From positions 1 through 32,950 of the forward strand of contig JAGGXJ010000061.1 in the NCBI GenBank assembly GCA_021163105.1: a stretch of 32,950 bases of DNA, given 5' to 3'. This DNA comes from Syntrophobacterales bacterium (GTDB taxonomy: Bacteria > Desulfobacterota > Syntrophia > Syntrophales > UBA2210). The position numbers and the translations under genes are program-made. The notes beneath the pieces are model-generated. The model saw nothing but the letters and a program-made list of their open reading frames with translations, had not been told where the DNA came from and made no database searches. Below are positions 1 to 7,890 of the stretch, one piece after another (the stretch's first letter is position 1; each line of letters opens with the position of its first letter).

Positions 1-122
1 GCTGTTGATTCACTATCACGGTTATCAAAATATATGCTTAATTCGTATTGAACATGCCCCTACACTGGTATTGTTACATCGTTGACTGAATTCTGCCCCT
101 TCCTTTCAGATTAAATGAATGA

Positions 123-425
123 AGCTATCAGGCAATTGCGACCCTGAAAGAGGGTCTGGAGAATGCCCTGCAGTATCTGTCTTATTCCTCATTTGATCAC
201 CGGAAGATCAGTTCCACCAATGTACTTGAACGACTGAACAAAGAATTTAAACGAAGGACAAAACCGATGGAGATAGTAGCCGGTGAACATGCCTGCTACC
301 GTCTCCTGGTTTTTATATCTTTGAAGATGGAATTACATTGGAGAGCAAACTCTGTAGGAAAAGTGCATAACAACCTGCCATTCTTCAAAGATTTGGCATA
401 TAAGAAATTTACACATAAAAGTTGA
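123..425 (+). pseudogene. IS256-family (mutator) transposase, C-terminal remnant
   Basis: The frame is open from just after a stop at 120-122 to the TGA at 423-425 and encodes about 100 residues with no proper start. It contains the run SSTNVLERLNKEFKRRTKP followed by a conserved W about 45 residues later, which is the C-terminal signature of IS256/MULE-like DDE transposases. Full family members have about 400 residues, so roughly three quarters of the gene is missing. Bases 1-122 show no transposase coding in any frame, so the deletion junction is probably near 120. The stop codon lies in AAAAGTTGACAGTACC (417-432), which resembles an IS256-type terminal inverted repeat; 432 may be the right end of the old element (inference). 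It cannot make an active transposase. Bases 426-535 hold nothing recognisable. Confidence 0.8.
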
Positions 426-535
426 CAGTACCAATAGAATGTTTCATCCCGCATTCAATGATCTGCTCCGAGCAACTTACGTGAAGATTTGTATTTGTAC
501 TTCAGGGATAAGTCGGGCGACTTTTTCCATGTGTT

Positions 536-1087
536 TTATGATGACGTAAGAATGTAGTCCAGAACCTCATTAAGGTTTTGAAACAGCTTGAAGTCGTTTC
601 CGGCATGCGCCCTGTTCCAGGGAAACAACAAACCGGTGCCCAGAGCTCCGCTTTCTACTGCCTTTTTAAGCGTCCGAGGCAGATCATCTACGACGATGTC
701 AGCATCAGGAAAGAGGACGGTCTTGTCGTGAGAGATGTGCAGTTCATCATAGGGGAGTCTGTGCCTCGCAAGCCACCGTTCGGTCTGCTGAGTCGTTTCG
801 AGCATACGGTGACTGGCAATGATGACATGAAAACCATGTTCTTTCAGTGCCAACAGGAAGTTTTGTGATTCCGGGTAGGGTAGGTATTGATCACTGTCCT
901 GATTATGATGAATTGTGTTGATCACGGCAATAAAATCTTCCAACGAACAGTATCCCTCCCAAATGTTGAAAGTGTTCCACTTGTCAGGCGTTGGACAATT
1001 ATCATTGATCTTTTTCACCTCCAGATATAAGGCATCGCTGAATTGCCAAAGGGTATTGTCTATATCAATTACTGCTGTCTTACTCAT
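536..1087 (-). CDS. HAD-superfamily 5'(3')-deoxyribonucleotidase-like phosphatase (NT5C type)
   Basis: The 183-residue protein begins MSKTAVIDIDNTLW; DIDNT (Asp8/Asp10) is HAD motif I, supplying the nucleophile and acid/base. Motif II is IIASHR near residue 95, and the Lys plus acidic pair of motifs III/IV are in HDKTVLF and IVVDDLP (about 120-140). Length and motifs fit the cytosolic/mitochondrial 5'-nucleotidase type C family, which removes phosphate from (deoxy)nucleoside monophosphates; the true substrate is unknown. I start at the ATG at 1087 because GGAGGTGA lies directly upstream (about 1097-1104) with good spacing; a GTG 18 bases further up falls inside that ribosome site. The gene stands alone, divergent from recG, next to an IS remnant. 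Confidence 0.85.
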   Translation of the reverse strand: MSKTAVIDIDNTLWQFSDALYLEVKKINDNCPTPDKWNTFNIWEGYCSLEDFIAVINTIHHNQDSDQYLPYPESQNFLLALKEHGFHVIIASHRMLETTQQTERWLARHRLPYDELHISHDKTVLFPDADIVVDDLPRTLKKAVESGALGTGLLFPWNRAHAGNDFKLFQNLNEVLDYILTSS

Positions 1088-1489
1088 TGTTAATCTCACC
1101 TCCACACTGATTAGATATTATCTTGAACACAAAATATCGTTGCCGTCAAGGGTTGGTAAACTAATAAAATTCATCTTCTCCTCCCCTGAAGGGAATAATT
1201 CTTTTTCATGCTATATTCTCATTCCTTTATTTTAAATTAATCCTTCATTCTTTAGCAATTCTTTACCGATCCTCTCGGAAACTCAATACTGGTAAGAATG
1301 TTGACAGGTTCGAATTTTGCCGTCCCGATCATTTTATCCTCTCTGTGTAATAAGATAATTCTGTTCAGCCAATAATTAACTTTTCAAATCTTTATACTGA
1401 ATATCATTGACAAATTGAGTCAAAAATGTTTCTAATCTCTCCGAGAGTTCATTCTCGTCCGACCTCTCTGTAAAATAGAGGCGATATTG
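1088..1489. other. Divergent intergenic region between the HAD phosphatase gene and recG
   Basis: About 400 A+T-rich bases with no credible gene on either strand. A TTGACA at 1301-1306 has no convincing -10 partner. A GGTTCGAAT string at 1306-1314 mimics a tRNA T-loop, but its flanks do not pair. The best promoter candidate is listed separately at 1407-1436. Confidence 0.6.
1407..1436 (+). promoter_or_regulatory. Candidate sigma70 promoter of recG
   Basis: TTGACA at 1407-1412 and TCTAAT at 1431-1436 are separated by 18 bases, placing a transcription start near 1443 and a leader of about 45 bases before the recG ATG. This is a pattern match only. Confidence 0.4.
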
Positions 1490-3973
1490 ATGGAAGATGT
1501 CCTGAACATTCTGAATAAAATTGAAACTCCTTTGATTTTTCTGTCGAAGAATTCCTACAAAAATCTTCCGGTTGTCAGAGATCTTGAACGGACCATGTCA
1601 GGGTTTTTTGATGAGTTGAAAACCGCTTTTTTATCTAACTTCGGAGAGAATTCCACGACAAAGATTCCTGAAAACGTTATACGGGAGTTTCATAAAACAT
1701 TTCAGGGGTTTGATTCACTTTCCATATCCGACAAGAAAAAACGCATCGATAACGCGTTTGTCTACATAAAGGAGTTGAAAAGTAGCTGCTCCAGCCAGTC
1801 ACGACAACATTCGACGATTTCGGTCAAAACGCCGGATAATTCAGCAGTTCAACCCGAAAAGAGTCTGAATGAATCCTTCAGGAAACTCTCAGCAGATGTG
1901 CAGTACATAAAGGGTGTCGGCCCGAAGGTGGCCGCGCTGTTGGGCAGGAAAGGGTTGCGAAATGTGGAGGATATGCTCTACTTTCTGCCGAGGAGATATG
2001 AAGACAGGAGGCACATAAAGAGTATATCCTCAGTGGGTATCGGTGTCCGCGAGACGGTGATAGGCACTATAATGGACGTAAGGATACAGAGGTACAGAAA
2101 CAGGCGTGTGCTTGAAGTGACCATCGATGATGGAACTGGTCTGCTTACTGCAAAGTGGTTTCAGGGAAATTTCTCGTATCTTGGAAAGAAATTCAAACCT
2201 GGGGAAAAGGTTATTCTGACGGGGGAAGTCAAGATATATCTCCTGGAAAAGGATATGCTGCACCCGGATTATGAGATACTGGATGAAAATGATGATGAAC
2301 TGTTGCATTTCAAGAGAATTGTGCCCGTCTATTCCGAAACGGAGGGACTCCATCAGAAATATATAAGAAAGATAATGATGAGGGTTGTCAATGATTATTC
2401 CTCCTGTATCTCCAGTCCTCTCCCGGACGAAGTATGCAGGAGAAACAACCTTGTTGATATAGATTATGCCATAAGAAATGTACATTTCCCCGACAACGAT
2501 CAGGATATCGAGGCGCTAAATGACCTCAGATCACCGGCACGCAGGAGACTTGTGTTTGATGAACTTTTCTTCTTTGAACTTGGAATGGCGCTCAAGAGAA
2601 AGGGTCATATCTTTGAACCGGGAATTTCTTTCGCTACGGGCGGCGCCCTGGTGAAAAAGTTCTACGATATTCTTCCGTTTGAGCTTACAGGGGCTCAAAA
2701 GAGGGTCATAGGCGAGATAGAAGCGGATATGTCAAGGGCCTTCCCGATGAACAGGCTTCTCCAGGGAGATGTCGGGAGTGGTAAAACGGTTGTTTCAATG
2801 GCGGCGATGGTTGCCGCGTGTGAGTCGGGTTACCAGGCAGCCATCATGGCGCCAACCGAGATACTGGCGGAGCAGCATTTCAATAATATCAGGGAATGGG
2901 CGGACAGGCTTGGAATAAAAGCGGCTATCCTTACCGGAAGCATGAAGGCGGCTGAACGTAAGAGAGTCATCAAGGGGATCGAATCAGGCGATACAGGTAT
3001 CGTTGTAGGAACGCACGCGATAATACAGGAAGGGGTTGATTTCAAGAACCTCGGGTTTGTCGTTGTGGACGAGCAGCATCGCTTCGGTGTTATACAGAGG
3101 GCTGCTCTCCGGGGGAAGGGGATAAATCCGGATGTTCTCGTCATGACTGCCACTCCGATTCCACGGACCCTCGCCATGACCGTGTATGGTGATCTGGATA
3201 TATCTGTGATTGACGAGATGCCACCCGGGAAGAAACCCATAAAGACAAAGGTTTTCTATGAAAAGGGTCGCGACAAGGTATACGATATAATACGCAGGGA
3301 GACGGGCAAGGGCAATCAGGCCTTCATAGTATATCCACTGGTTGAGGAATCGGAGGCACTTGACCTGAAAGACGCTACCGGTATGGCCGCGCACCTCAGA
3401 GAGGATATTTTCCCGGATCTTCGCGTAGGGTTGATCCATGGAAGAATGAAGGGGTCCGAAAAGGAAGCGGTGATGGCCGATTTCCAGAATGGCGCTCTGG
3501 ATATACTTGTCGCCACCACTGTGATAGAGGTTGGGATAGATATTCCCACGGCTTCACTGATGGTTGTGGAGCACGCGGAGAGATTCGGTCTTTCTCAGCT
3601 GCACCAGTTAAGGGGAAGGGTTGGAAGAAGCGGTCTGGAGTCTTACTGCGCGCTGATCGCGCAGCACAAGGGCAGTATGGACGCGAGGAAAAGATTGCGT
3701 GTGATGGAGCAGACAAATGACGGGTTCAAGATTGCCGAGGAGGACCTCCTGATCCGCGGTCCCGGCGAGTTCATGGGAACGAAACAGTCAGGGCTCCCCG
3801 ATTTCAGGATCGGGAGCATATTAAGAGACGCCAATACGTTGAACGAGGCGAGGAGGGAGGCGTTTTTGCTGGTTGATAAAGACCCCGACCTTGAAAAGCC
3901 CGAACACACAGCATTAAGAGAAGTGCTTATGAAAAGGTGGGAAACCCGGCTGGAAATCGCGAAAACGGGGTAG
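1490..3973 (+). CDS. recG: ATP-dependent DNA helicase RecG
   Basis: RecG is the double-stranded DNA translocase that regresses stalled replication forks and processes branched recombination intermediates. The 827-residue protein carries a wedge/OB region (about 130-270, with the helix-hairpin-helix-like KGVGPKVAALLGRKG), Walker A GDVGSGKTVV (about 424-433), a DEQH box (about 526), TATPIPRTLA (about 553), VIEVGIDIPTA and QLHQLRGRVGRSG (about 705-717). E. coli RecG has about 690 residues; the extra length is mostly a charged N-terminal extension of about 125 residues, as in some other bacterial RecGs. I choose the ATG at 1490 rather than the TTG at 1487; AGAGG at 1477-1481 is a suitable ribosome site. 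It appears to be transcribed alone: about 260 bases with two repeats separate it from hom. Confidence 0.97.
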   Translation: MEDVLNILNKIETPLIFLSKNSYKNLPVVRDLERTMSGFFDELKTAFLSNFGENSTTKIPENVIREFHKTFQGFDSLSISDKKKRIDNAFVYIKELKSSCSSQSRQHSTISVKTPDNSAVQPEKSLNESFRKLSADVQYIKGVGPKVAALLGRKGLRNVEDMLYFLPRRYEDRRHIKSISSVGIGVRETVIGTIMDVRIQRYRNRRVLEVTIDDGTGLLTAKWFQGNFSYLGKKFKPGEKVILTGEVKIYLLEKDMLHPDYEILDENDDELLHFKRIVPVYSETEGLHQKYIRKIMMRVVNDYSSCISSPLPDEVCRRNNLVDIDYAIRNVHFPDNDQDIEALNDLRSPARRRLVFDELFFFELGMALKRKGHIFEPGISFATGGALVKKFYDILPFELTGAQKRVIGEIEADMSRAFPMNRLLQGDVGSGKTVVSMAAMVAACESGYQAAIMAPTEILAEQHFNNIREWADRLGIKAAILTGSMKAAERKRVIKGIESGDTGIVVGTHAIIQEGVDFKNLGFVVVDEQHRFGVIQRAALRGKGINPDVLVMTATPIPRTLAMTVYGDLDISVIDEMPPGKKPIKTKVFYEKGRDKVYDIIRRETGKGNQAFIVYPLVEESEALDLKDATGMAAHLREDIFPDLRVGLIHGRMKGSEKEAVMADFQNGALDILVATTVIEVGIDIPTASLMVVEHAERFGLSQLHQLRGRVGRSGLESYCALIAQHKGSMDARKRLRVMEQTNDGFKIAEEDLLIRGPGEFMGTKQSGLPDFRIGSILRDANTLNEARREAFLLVDKDPDLEKPEHTALREVLMKRWETRLEIAKTG

Positions 3974-4055
3974 GGCCGGAACTTTAACCTTGAAACTTTT
4001 ATCTAACTGTTATAGCAGTCTGCTATCAAATCTTGACGGAACCACAAAAAGTTGA

Positions 4056-4098
4056 ATTTCCCCTCCCTTGGTGGGAGGGGATTAAGGGGAGGGGAAAT
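4056..4098. repeat. C/G-rich intergenic repeat with two mutually exclusive stems
   Basis: CCCCTCCC (4060-4067) pairs perfectly with GGGAGGGG (4073-4080) around a 5-base loop. The wider ATTTCCCCTCCC (4056-4067) also pairs perfectly over 12 bases with GGGAGGGGAAAT (4087-4098). Both stems use the same left arm, so only one can form at a time. It lies in the hom leader directly before a second repeat. It most likely belongs to a dispersed repeat family, not an attenuator. Confidence 0.6.
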
Positions 4099-4122
4099 GT
4101 AAGTAAAAAAACGTTTTATTCA

Positions 4123-4201
4123 CCCTCACCCCATCCCTCTCCCTTCCCCGACTGCATCGGGATCTTCGACAAGGGAGAGGGAGTATTTTTGACTTTTTAC
4201 G
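4123..4201 (-). repeat. 79-bp intergenic palindromic repeat, copy A
   Basis: Nearly identical, in opposite orientation, to 15881-15958. The central 49 bases (4135-4183) match exactly, and the flanks differ by a few substitutions and one indel. The outer stem is CCCTCTCCCTT (4135-4145) with AAGGGAGAGGG (4171-4181), 11 bp perfect; an inner stem is CCCGA/TCGGG (4147-4151 and 4157-4161). It ends about 30 bases before the hom start. Confidence 0.88.
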
Positions 4202-4234
4202 GGTGCATCAATATTACTTTTGGCTGGAGGAGTT

Positions 4235-5551
4235 GTGGAAGATATATTTGTAGGTTTGATCGGTTTCGGAACTATCGGCACAGGTGTTATCAAGCTGCTG
4301 CGGGAAAACGAGGAATTGATCCGGAAACGTCTGGGCGCGAGATTTGTTATCAAAAAAATAGCGGATGTCGATATTGAAACCACGAGACCGGTAACGGTTG
4401 AAAGAGAGATACTCACAACGGACGTGAATGATATCCTGACAGACCCGGAGATCTCCATCGTTGTGGAACTGGTGGGAGGTTACACCCACGCTAAAACGTT
4501 CGTACTGGAAGCGATACATGGCGGGAAACATGTGGTTACCGCGAACAAAGCACTCATTGCCACTTATGGGAACGAGATATTCGATGCCGCCGATGACGAA
4601 AAGGTTAATATTGGCTTTGAGGCAAGCGTAGGGGGAACGATTCCTATCATAAAGACATTGAAGGAAAGCCTTGCGGGTAATAATATTGAGTCTGTCTTCG
4701 GCATCATGAATGGGACATGCAATTACATACTAACGAGAATGACTAAAGACGGCAAGGACTTCGCCTCGGCGCTGAAAGACGCGCAGGATCTCGGATTTGC
4801 CGAGGCAGATCCAACATTCGACATTGAAGCTGTAGATACCGCGCATAAGCTGGCGATAATCCTGTCCCTGTCTTACGGCAAACGCGTGGTGTTGGATGAT
4901 ATCTACAGAGAGGGAATATCAGAGATAAGCTGGCAGGACATAGAATTCGCAGGGGAACTTGGGTACACCATCAAACTTCTCGCCATCGCGATCAGGAGGG
5001 GAGATACCATAGAGGCGCGGATACATCCGACCATGATACCCTTTGACCACATACTGGCCAGTGTTAACGGAAATTTCAATGCATTTCATCTGATAGGCGA
5101 TGCCTCTGATTCTGTATTCCTGTATGGCCAGGGAGCCGGTATGATGCCGACAGCGAGCGCGGTAGTGGGGGACATGATAGATATCTCGAGGGATATTATG
5201 GCGGGAATATGGAGAAGGGTTCCGCTTCGTTCCTATAAAAAAGATCGGATCGAAGACATAAACCTGCTCGAGATGGATGATGTCTCAACAAACTATTATT
5301 TCCGATTTTCAGCAGTTGACCGCCCGGGGGTACTCTCCGCGATATCGGGGATTCTGGGATCCTACAACATAGGCATATCCTCCGTTATCCAGAAGGAAAT
5401 AAAACTTGACAGGGACGCGGTGCCGCTTGTCATCACAACGTATAAGGCAAGGGAAAAAGATGTTCAAATGGCGCTGGAAGAAATAGACAAGCTTGATATT
5501 GTATTCGGAAAAACAACATTAATCAGGATCGAGGATGACGCGCTGAGATGA
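4235..5551 (+). CDS. hom: Homoserine dehydrogenase with C-terminal ACT domain
   Basis: Catalyses NAD(P)H-dependent reduction of aspartate semialdehyde to homoserine, the branch point to threonine and methionine. The protein has about 438 residues. The Rossmann motif GFGTIGTG is at 10-17, the substrate-domain signature NGTCNYIL is near 158, and AEADPTFDIEAVDTAHK carries the conserved catalytic-region acids and Lys (about 204). An ACT regulatory domain (about 355-430, DRPGVLSAISGILGSYNIGI) suggests feedback inhibition by threonine, as in other monofunctional Hom enzymes. I start at GTG 4235, preceded by GGAGG (4226-4230); a TTG at 4220 would add five residues but has no ribosome site. The stop overlaps the next start (ATGA), implying translational coupling. 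Confidence 0.96.
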   Translation: MEDIFVGLIGFGTIGTGVIKLLRENEELIRKRLGARFVIKKIADVDIETTRPVTVEREILTTDVNDILTDPEISIVVELVGGYTHAKTFVLEAIHGGKHVVTANKALIATYGNEIFDAADDEKVNIGFEASVGGTIPIIKTLKESLAGNNIESVFGIMNGTCNYILTRMTKDGKDFASALKDAQDLGFAEADPTFDIEAVDTAHKLAIILSLSYGKRVVLDDIYREGISEISWQDIEFAGELGYTIKLLAIAIRRGDTIEARIHPTMIPFDHILASVNGNFNAFHLIGDASDSVFLYGQGAGMMPTASAVVGDMIDISRDIMAGIWRRVPLRSYKKDRIEDINLLEMDDVSTNYYFRFSAVDRPGVLSAISGILGSYNIGISSVIQKEIKLDRDAVPLVITTYKAREKDVQMALEEIDKLDIVFGKTTLIRIEDDALR

Positions 5552-6783
5552 AATATATCGTTTTGCTGGGTGATGGAATGGCGGACTATCCTATTCCCGG
5601 GCTGGGAGGGAAAAGCCCCCTTGAATTCGCTGATACACCCAATATGGACATAATGGCCGCGAGAGGTACTGTAGGACTGATCGATACTATTCCCGCCGGA
5701 TTTACACCCGGAAGTGATGTGGCGAACCTGTCCGTACTGGGATATGATCCAAAAGAGTGCCATACCGGACGCGCGCCCCTGGAAGCGGCTAACATGGGCG
5801 TGAATCTGGGGTCCGATGATGTGGCTTTTCGCTGTAATCTTGTAACCTTCGGTTCAGCAGGGGGTGAAACCATGATGGAAGACTTCACCTCCGGCCATAT
5901 AACCTCCGATGAAGCATCTTTGATTATAGACAGTCTCAACAAAGAACTCGCTTCGCCGGTCATTGATTTTCATCCCGGCGTCGGATATAGGCACCTGATG
6001 GTTTACAAAGACGGTCCTGTCTCGCTGGAGACAACGCCCCCTCACGATATTATTGGAGGGCCGATTGCCGGCTGGCTTCCAAAAGGGAGGGGTTCGGGGG
6101 AAATCAGCAGTCTTATGGAGCGGTCGCGCAACATATTAAAAGATCATCCAGTGAACCTCGCGCGCGCGTCGAAGGGCAAAAAAACCGCCGATTCAATCTG
6201 GTTGTGGGGAGAGGGGAGGGCGCCCGAACTTGACCCCATAACCACCAGATATGACATAAAAGGTGGTATGATATCGGCTGTTGATCTCCTGAAGGGGATT
6301 GGAATCTACGCGGGCCTTGAGATTCTTCATGTTGATGGTGCCACCGGCTATACAGATACAAACTACAGGGGAAAGGCTCAGGAGGCTCTTGAGTATCTCA
6401 GGGACGGTGATTTTGTATTTATCCATGTAGAGGCACCCGATGAAATGGGACATGAGGGTGACATAAAGGGAAAAATTAAAGCCATAGAGGATTTTGATGA
6501 AAAGGTGGTGGGAACGGTGCTGTCCGGAATAAACACCTTAGGGGACTTCAGGATTATTGCGCTGAGCGACCACCCGACACCGATAAGCCTGAAGACACAT
6601 GTGTCGGATCCGAGTCCCTTTGCTGTGCTGTCTTCTATTGATGGAGAGAATGTTGTGACAGGTGCCGCTTTCAACGAAATGTCAGCTAAAAATGCAGGCA
6701 TTATAGCTTCTCCCGGTTATTTGTTAATGGATTACTTTATGGGAAACTGGAGAAAATTTATTGAAGAAAAAGGGCGAGTTTAG
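5548..6783 (+). CDS. ApgM-like alkaline-phosphatase-superfamily enzyme, proposed homoserine kinase (ThrB2 type)
   Basis: The 411-residue protein resembles archaeal-type cofactor-independent phosphoglycerate mutase. Metal ligands are seen in VLLGDGMADYP (Asp9), APDEMGHEGD (about 300) and ALSDHPTP (about 335); the expected phosphorylated Ser is Ser56 in GSDVANLSVLGYDP. Usual annotation is 2,3-bisphosphoglycerate-independent phosphoglycerate mutase. However, a subgroup of this family (the TIGRFAM model 'proposed homoserine kinase') sits next to hom in bacteria that lack classical ThrB. The 4-base overlap with hom here, together with the absence of a GHMP-type thrB in the window, makes conversion of homoserine to O-phosphohomoserine the better guess. 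The family is certain; the reaction is inference. Confidence 0.88.
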   Translation: MKYIVLLGDGMADYPIPGLGGKSPLEFADTPNMDIMAARGTVGLIDTIPAGFTPGSDVANLSVLGYDPKECHTGRAPLEAANMGVNLGSDDVAFRCNLVTFGSAGGETMMEDFTSGHITSDEASLIIDSLNKELASPVIDFHPGVGYRHLMVYKDGPVSLETTPPHDIIGGPIAGWLPKGRGSGEISSLMERSRNILKDHPVNLARASKGKKTADSIWLWGEGRAPELDPITTRYDIKGGMISAVDLLKGIGIYAGLEILHVDGATGYTDTNYRGKAQEALEYLRDGDFVFIHVEAPDEMGHEGDIKGKIKAIEDFDEKVVGTVLSGINTLGDFRIIALSDHPTPISLKTHVSDPSPFAVLSSIDGENVVTGAAFNEMSAKNAGIIASPGYLLMDYFMGNWRKFIEEKGRV

Positions 6784-7180
6784 AATAAGAGTGATATATG
6801 CCGATACAGACGCGATGGGCATAGTTTATCACGCCAACTACATGAAGTGGTTCGAGATAGGCCGTGTGGAACTCATGCGCGAGCTCGGCGTTGTTTATTC
6901 GGAGCTTGAAGCAAAGGGATATAATCTACCGGTGATAGAAATGGGCTGCCACTATTTTTCGCCTGCAAGATACGATGAGATAGTAGTAATCGAGACAGAA
7001 ATAACCACTATCAGGCGGGCCAGTGTAAGGTTTGATTATGTCATACACGATGAAAAAAAAGAGAGGGTTCTTGCCGAAGGATTTACGCTTCATCCCTTTA
7101 CAAACAATGAGGGAAAGATAGTAAGAGCGCCGCGTTATGTAACGAATAAGGTAAACGAAAGAATAAAAGGAGATCTTTAA
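6761..7180 (+). CDS. YbgC/FadM-type acyl-CoA thioesterase (4HBT hot-dog fold)
   Basis: The 139-residue single-domain protein contains DTDAMGIVYHANYMKW; Asp17 in this motif aligns with the catalytic Asp of 4-hydroxybenzoyl-CoA thioesterase-type enzymes. It probably hydrolyses an acyl-CoA, but chain length cannot be told. The start is TTG 6761, preceded by GGAGA (6749-6753) seven bases upstream, so the gene overlaps the end of the preceding one by 23 bases. A GTG at 6791 is possible but would remove the first beta strand. The stop overlaps the ATG of the next gene by one base. YbgC is often linked to Tol-Pal genes; here it neighbours a TPR protein instead. Confidence 0.9.
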   Translation: MKKKGEFRIRVIYADTDAMGIVYHANYMKWFEIGRVELMRELGVVYSELEAKGYNLPVIEMGCHYFSPARYDEIVVIETEITTIRRASVRFDYVIHDEKKERVLAEGFTLHPFTNNEGKIVRAPRYVTNKVNERIKGDL

Positions 7181-7869
7181 TGGTGGATAATTTAACGAAG
7201 AAAGAACTGAAACAACCGGATGAGTTCCATACTATTGGATGGAAGGCCATGCAATACATATCCGAGCACAGGAGCAAATTTTACACAGCCGGGGCGGTGG
7301 CGCTTACTATCATTATTTTGTTAGGGGGATGGTATTTTTATCATTTGAACTATGAGGACAGGGCCGAACAGATGTATTCATCGGCGTATAACTCATATTC
7401 TCTGCCCGGCAACTCCGGTGATATGAAGAACGCGTATCTGAACGCCGTGGAGATATACACGGATCTGGTAAAAAAATATCCTGACAGCCGCGCGGCCACG
7501 CTTTCTTTCTATAATATGGGAAACATTTATTTTAACATCGGCGAAACAGAAAAATCCATTGAGGCCTATAAAACATTCCTGAAAGAATCCGGGAAAAACA
7601 ATATCCTTACCGCTCTTGCCTACTATGGGCTGGGTTACTGCTACGAAAAGAATAAGGATTATGATAATGCATTGAAATCATTTGAAAACTCCGACAAAAG
7701 CATAAAAGGAACGCGATTCGAATCTATAAATTACGCCAATATGGCAAGGATATATGAAAAGATGAGCAAACCGAAAGAGGCTTTGGATTTTTACCGTAAG
7801 GCTGAGGAAAAGGCGAGTGACCCGCTCATGAAGATGCTGGTGAAAAGCAGAATATCTGCTCTTAGTTAA
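7180..7869 (+). CDS. Membrane-anchored tetratricopeptide-repeat protein
   Basis: 229 residues: a charged cytoplasmic N-terminus of about 33 residues, one transmembrane helix (about 35-55, AVALTIIILLGGWYFY), then TPR-type helical repeats to the end (motifs such as YNMGNIYFNIGETEKSIEAY and YYGLGYCYEKNKDYDNALK). The arrangement recalls YfgM/DUF2133-like inner-membrane proteins with a periplasmic TPR domain, which act as chaperone or scaffold partners. No closer identity is claimed. The start overlaps the thioesterase stop, so translation is probably coupled; iorA follows after 21 bases. Confidence 0.8.
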   Translation: MVDNLTKKELKQPDEFHTIGWKAMQYISEHRSKFYTAGAVALTIIILLGGWYFYHLNYEDRAEQMYSSAYNSYSLPGNSGDMKNAYLNAVEIYTDLVKKYPDSRAATLSFYNMGNIYFNIGETEKSIEAYKTFLKESGKNNILTALAYYGLGYCYEKNKDYDNALKSFENSDKSIKGTRFESINYANMARIYEKMSKPKEALDFYRKAEEKASDPLMKMLVKSRISALS

Positions 7870-7890
7870 TTAGAAAGGTTACACAACAAT

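Noticed and set aside
578-868. Plus-strand open frames opposite the HAD gene and many similar frames opposite other genes
   Set aside because: They are antisense shadows of genes with clear family motifs and have no ribosome sites or recognisable domains of their own.
1301-1330. tRNA-like GGTTCGAAT string
   Set aside because: The flanking bases do not form a T-arm, and no acceptor or anticodon stem can be drawn.
536-3973. Defence-island reading of IS remnant, HAD phosphatase and RecG
   Set aside because: RecG is a standard housekeeping helicase, and the HAD protein has ordinary nucleotidase motifs; no nuclease, toxin or sensor gene is near.
4012-4026. ATAGCAG-T-CTGCTAT palindrome after recG as terminator
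   Set aside because: The stem is short after allowing a loop, and no T-run follows.
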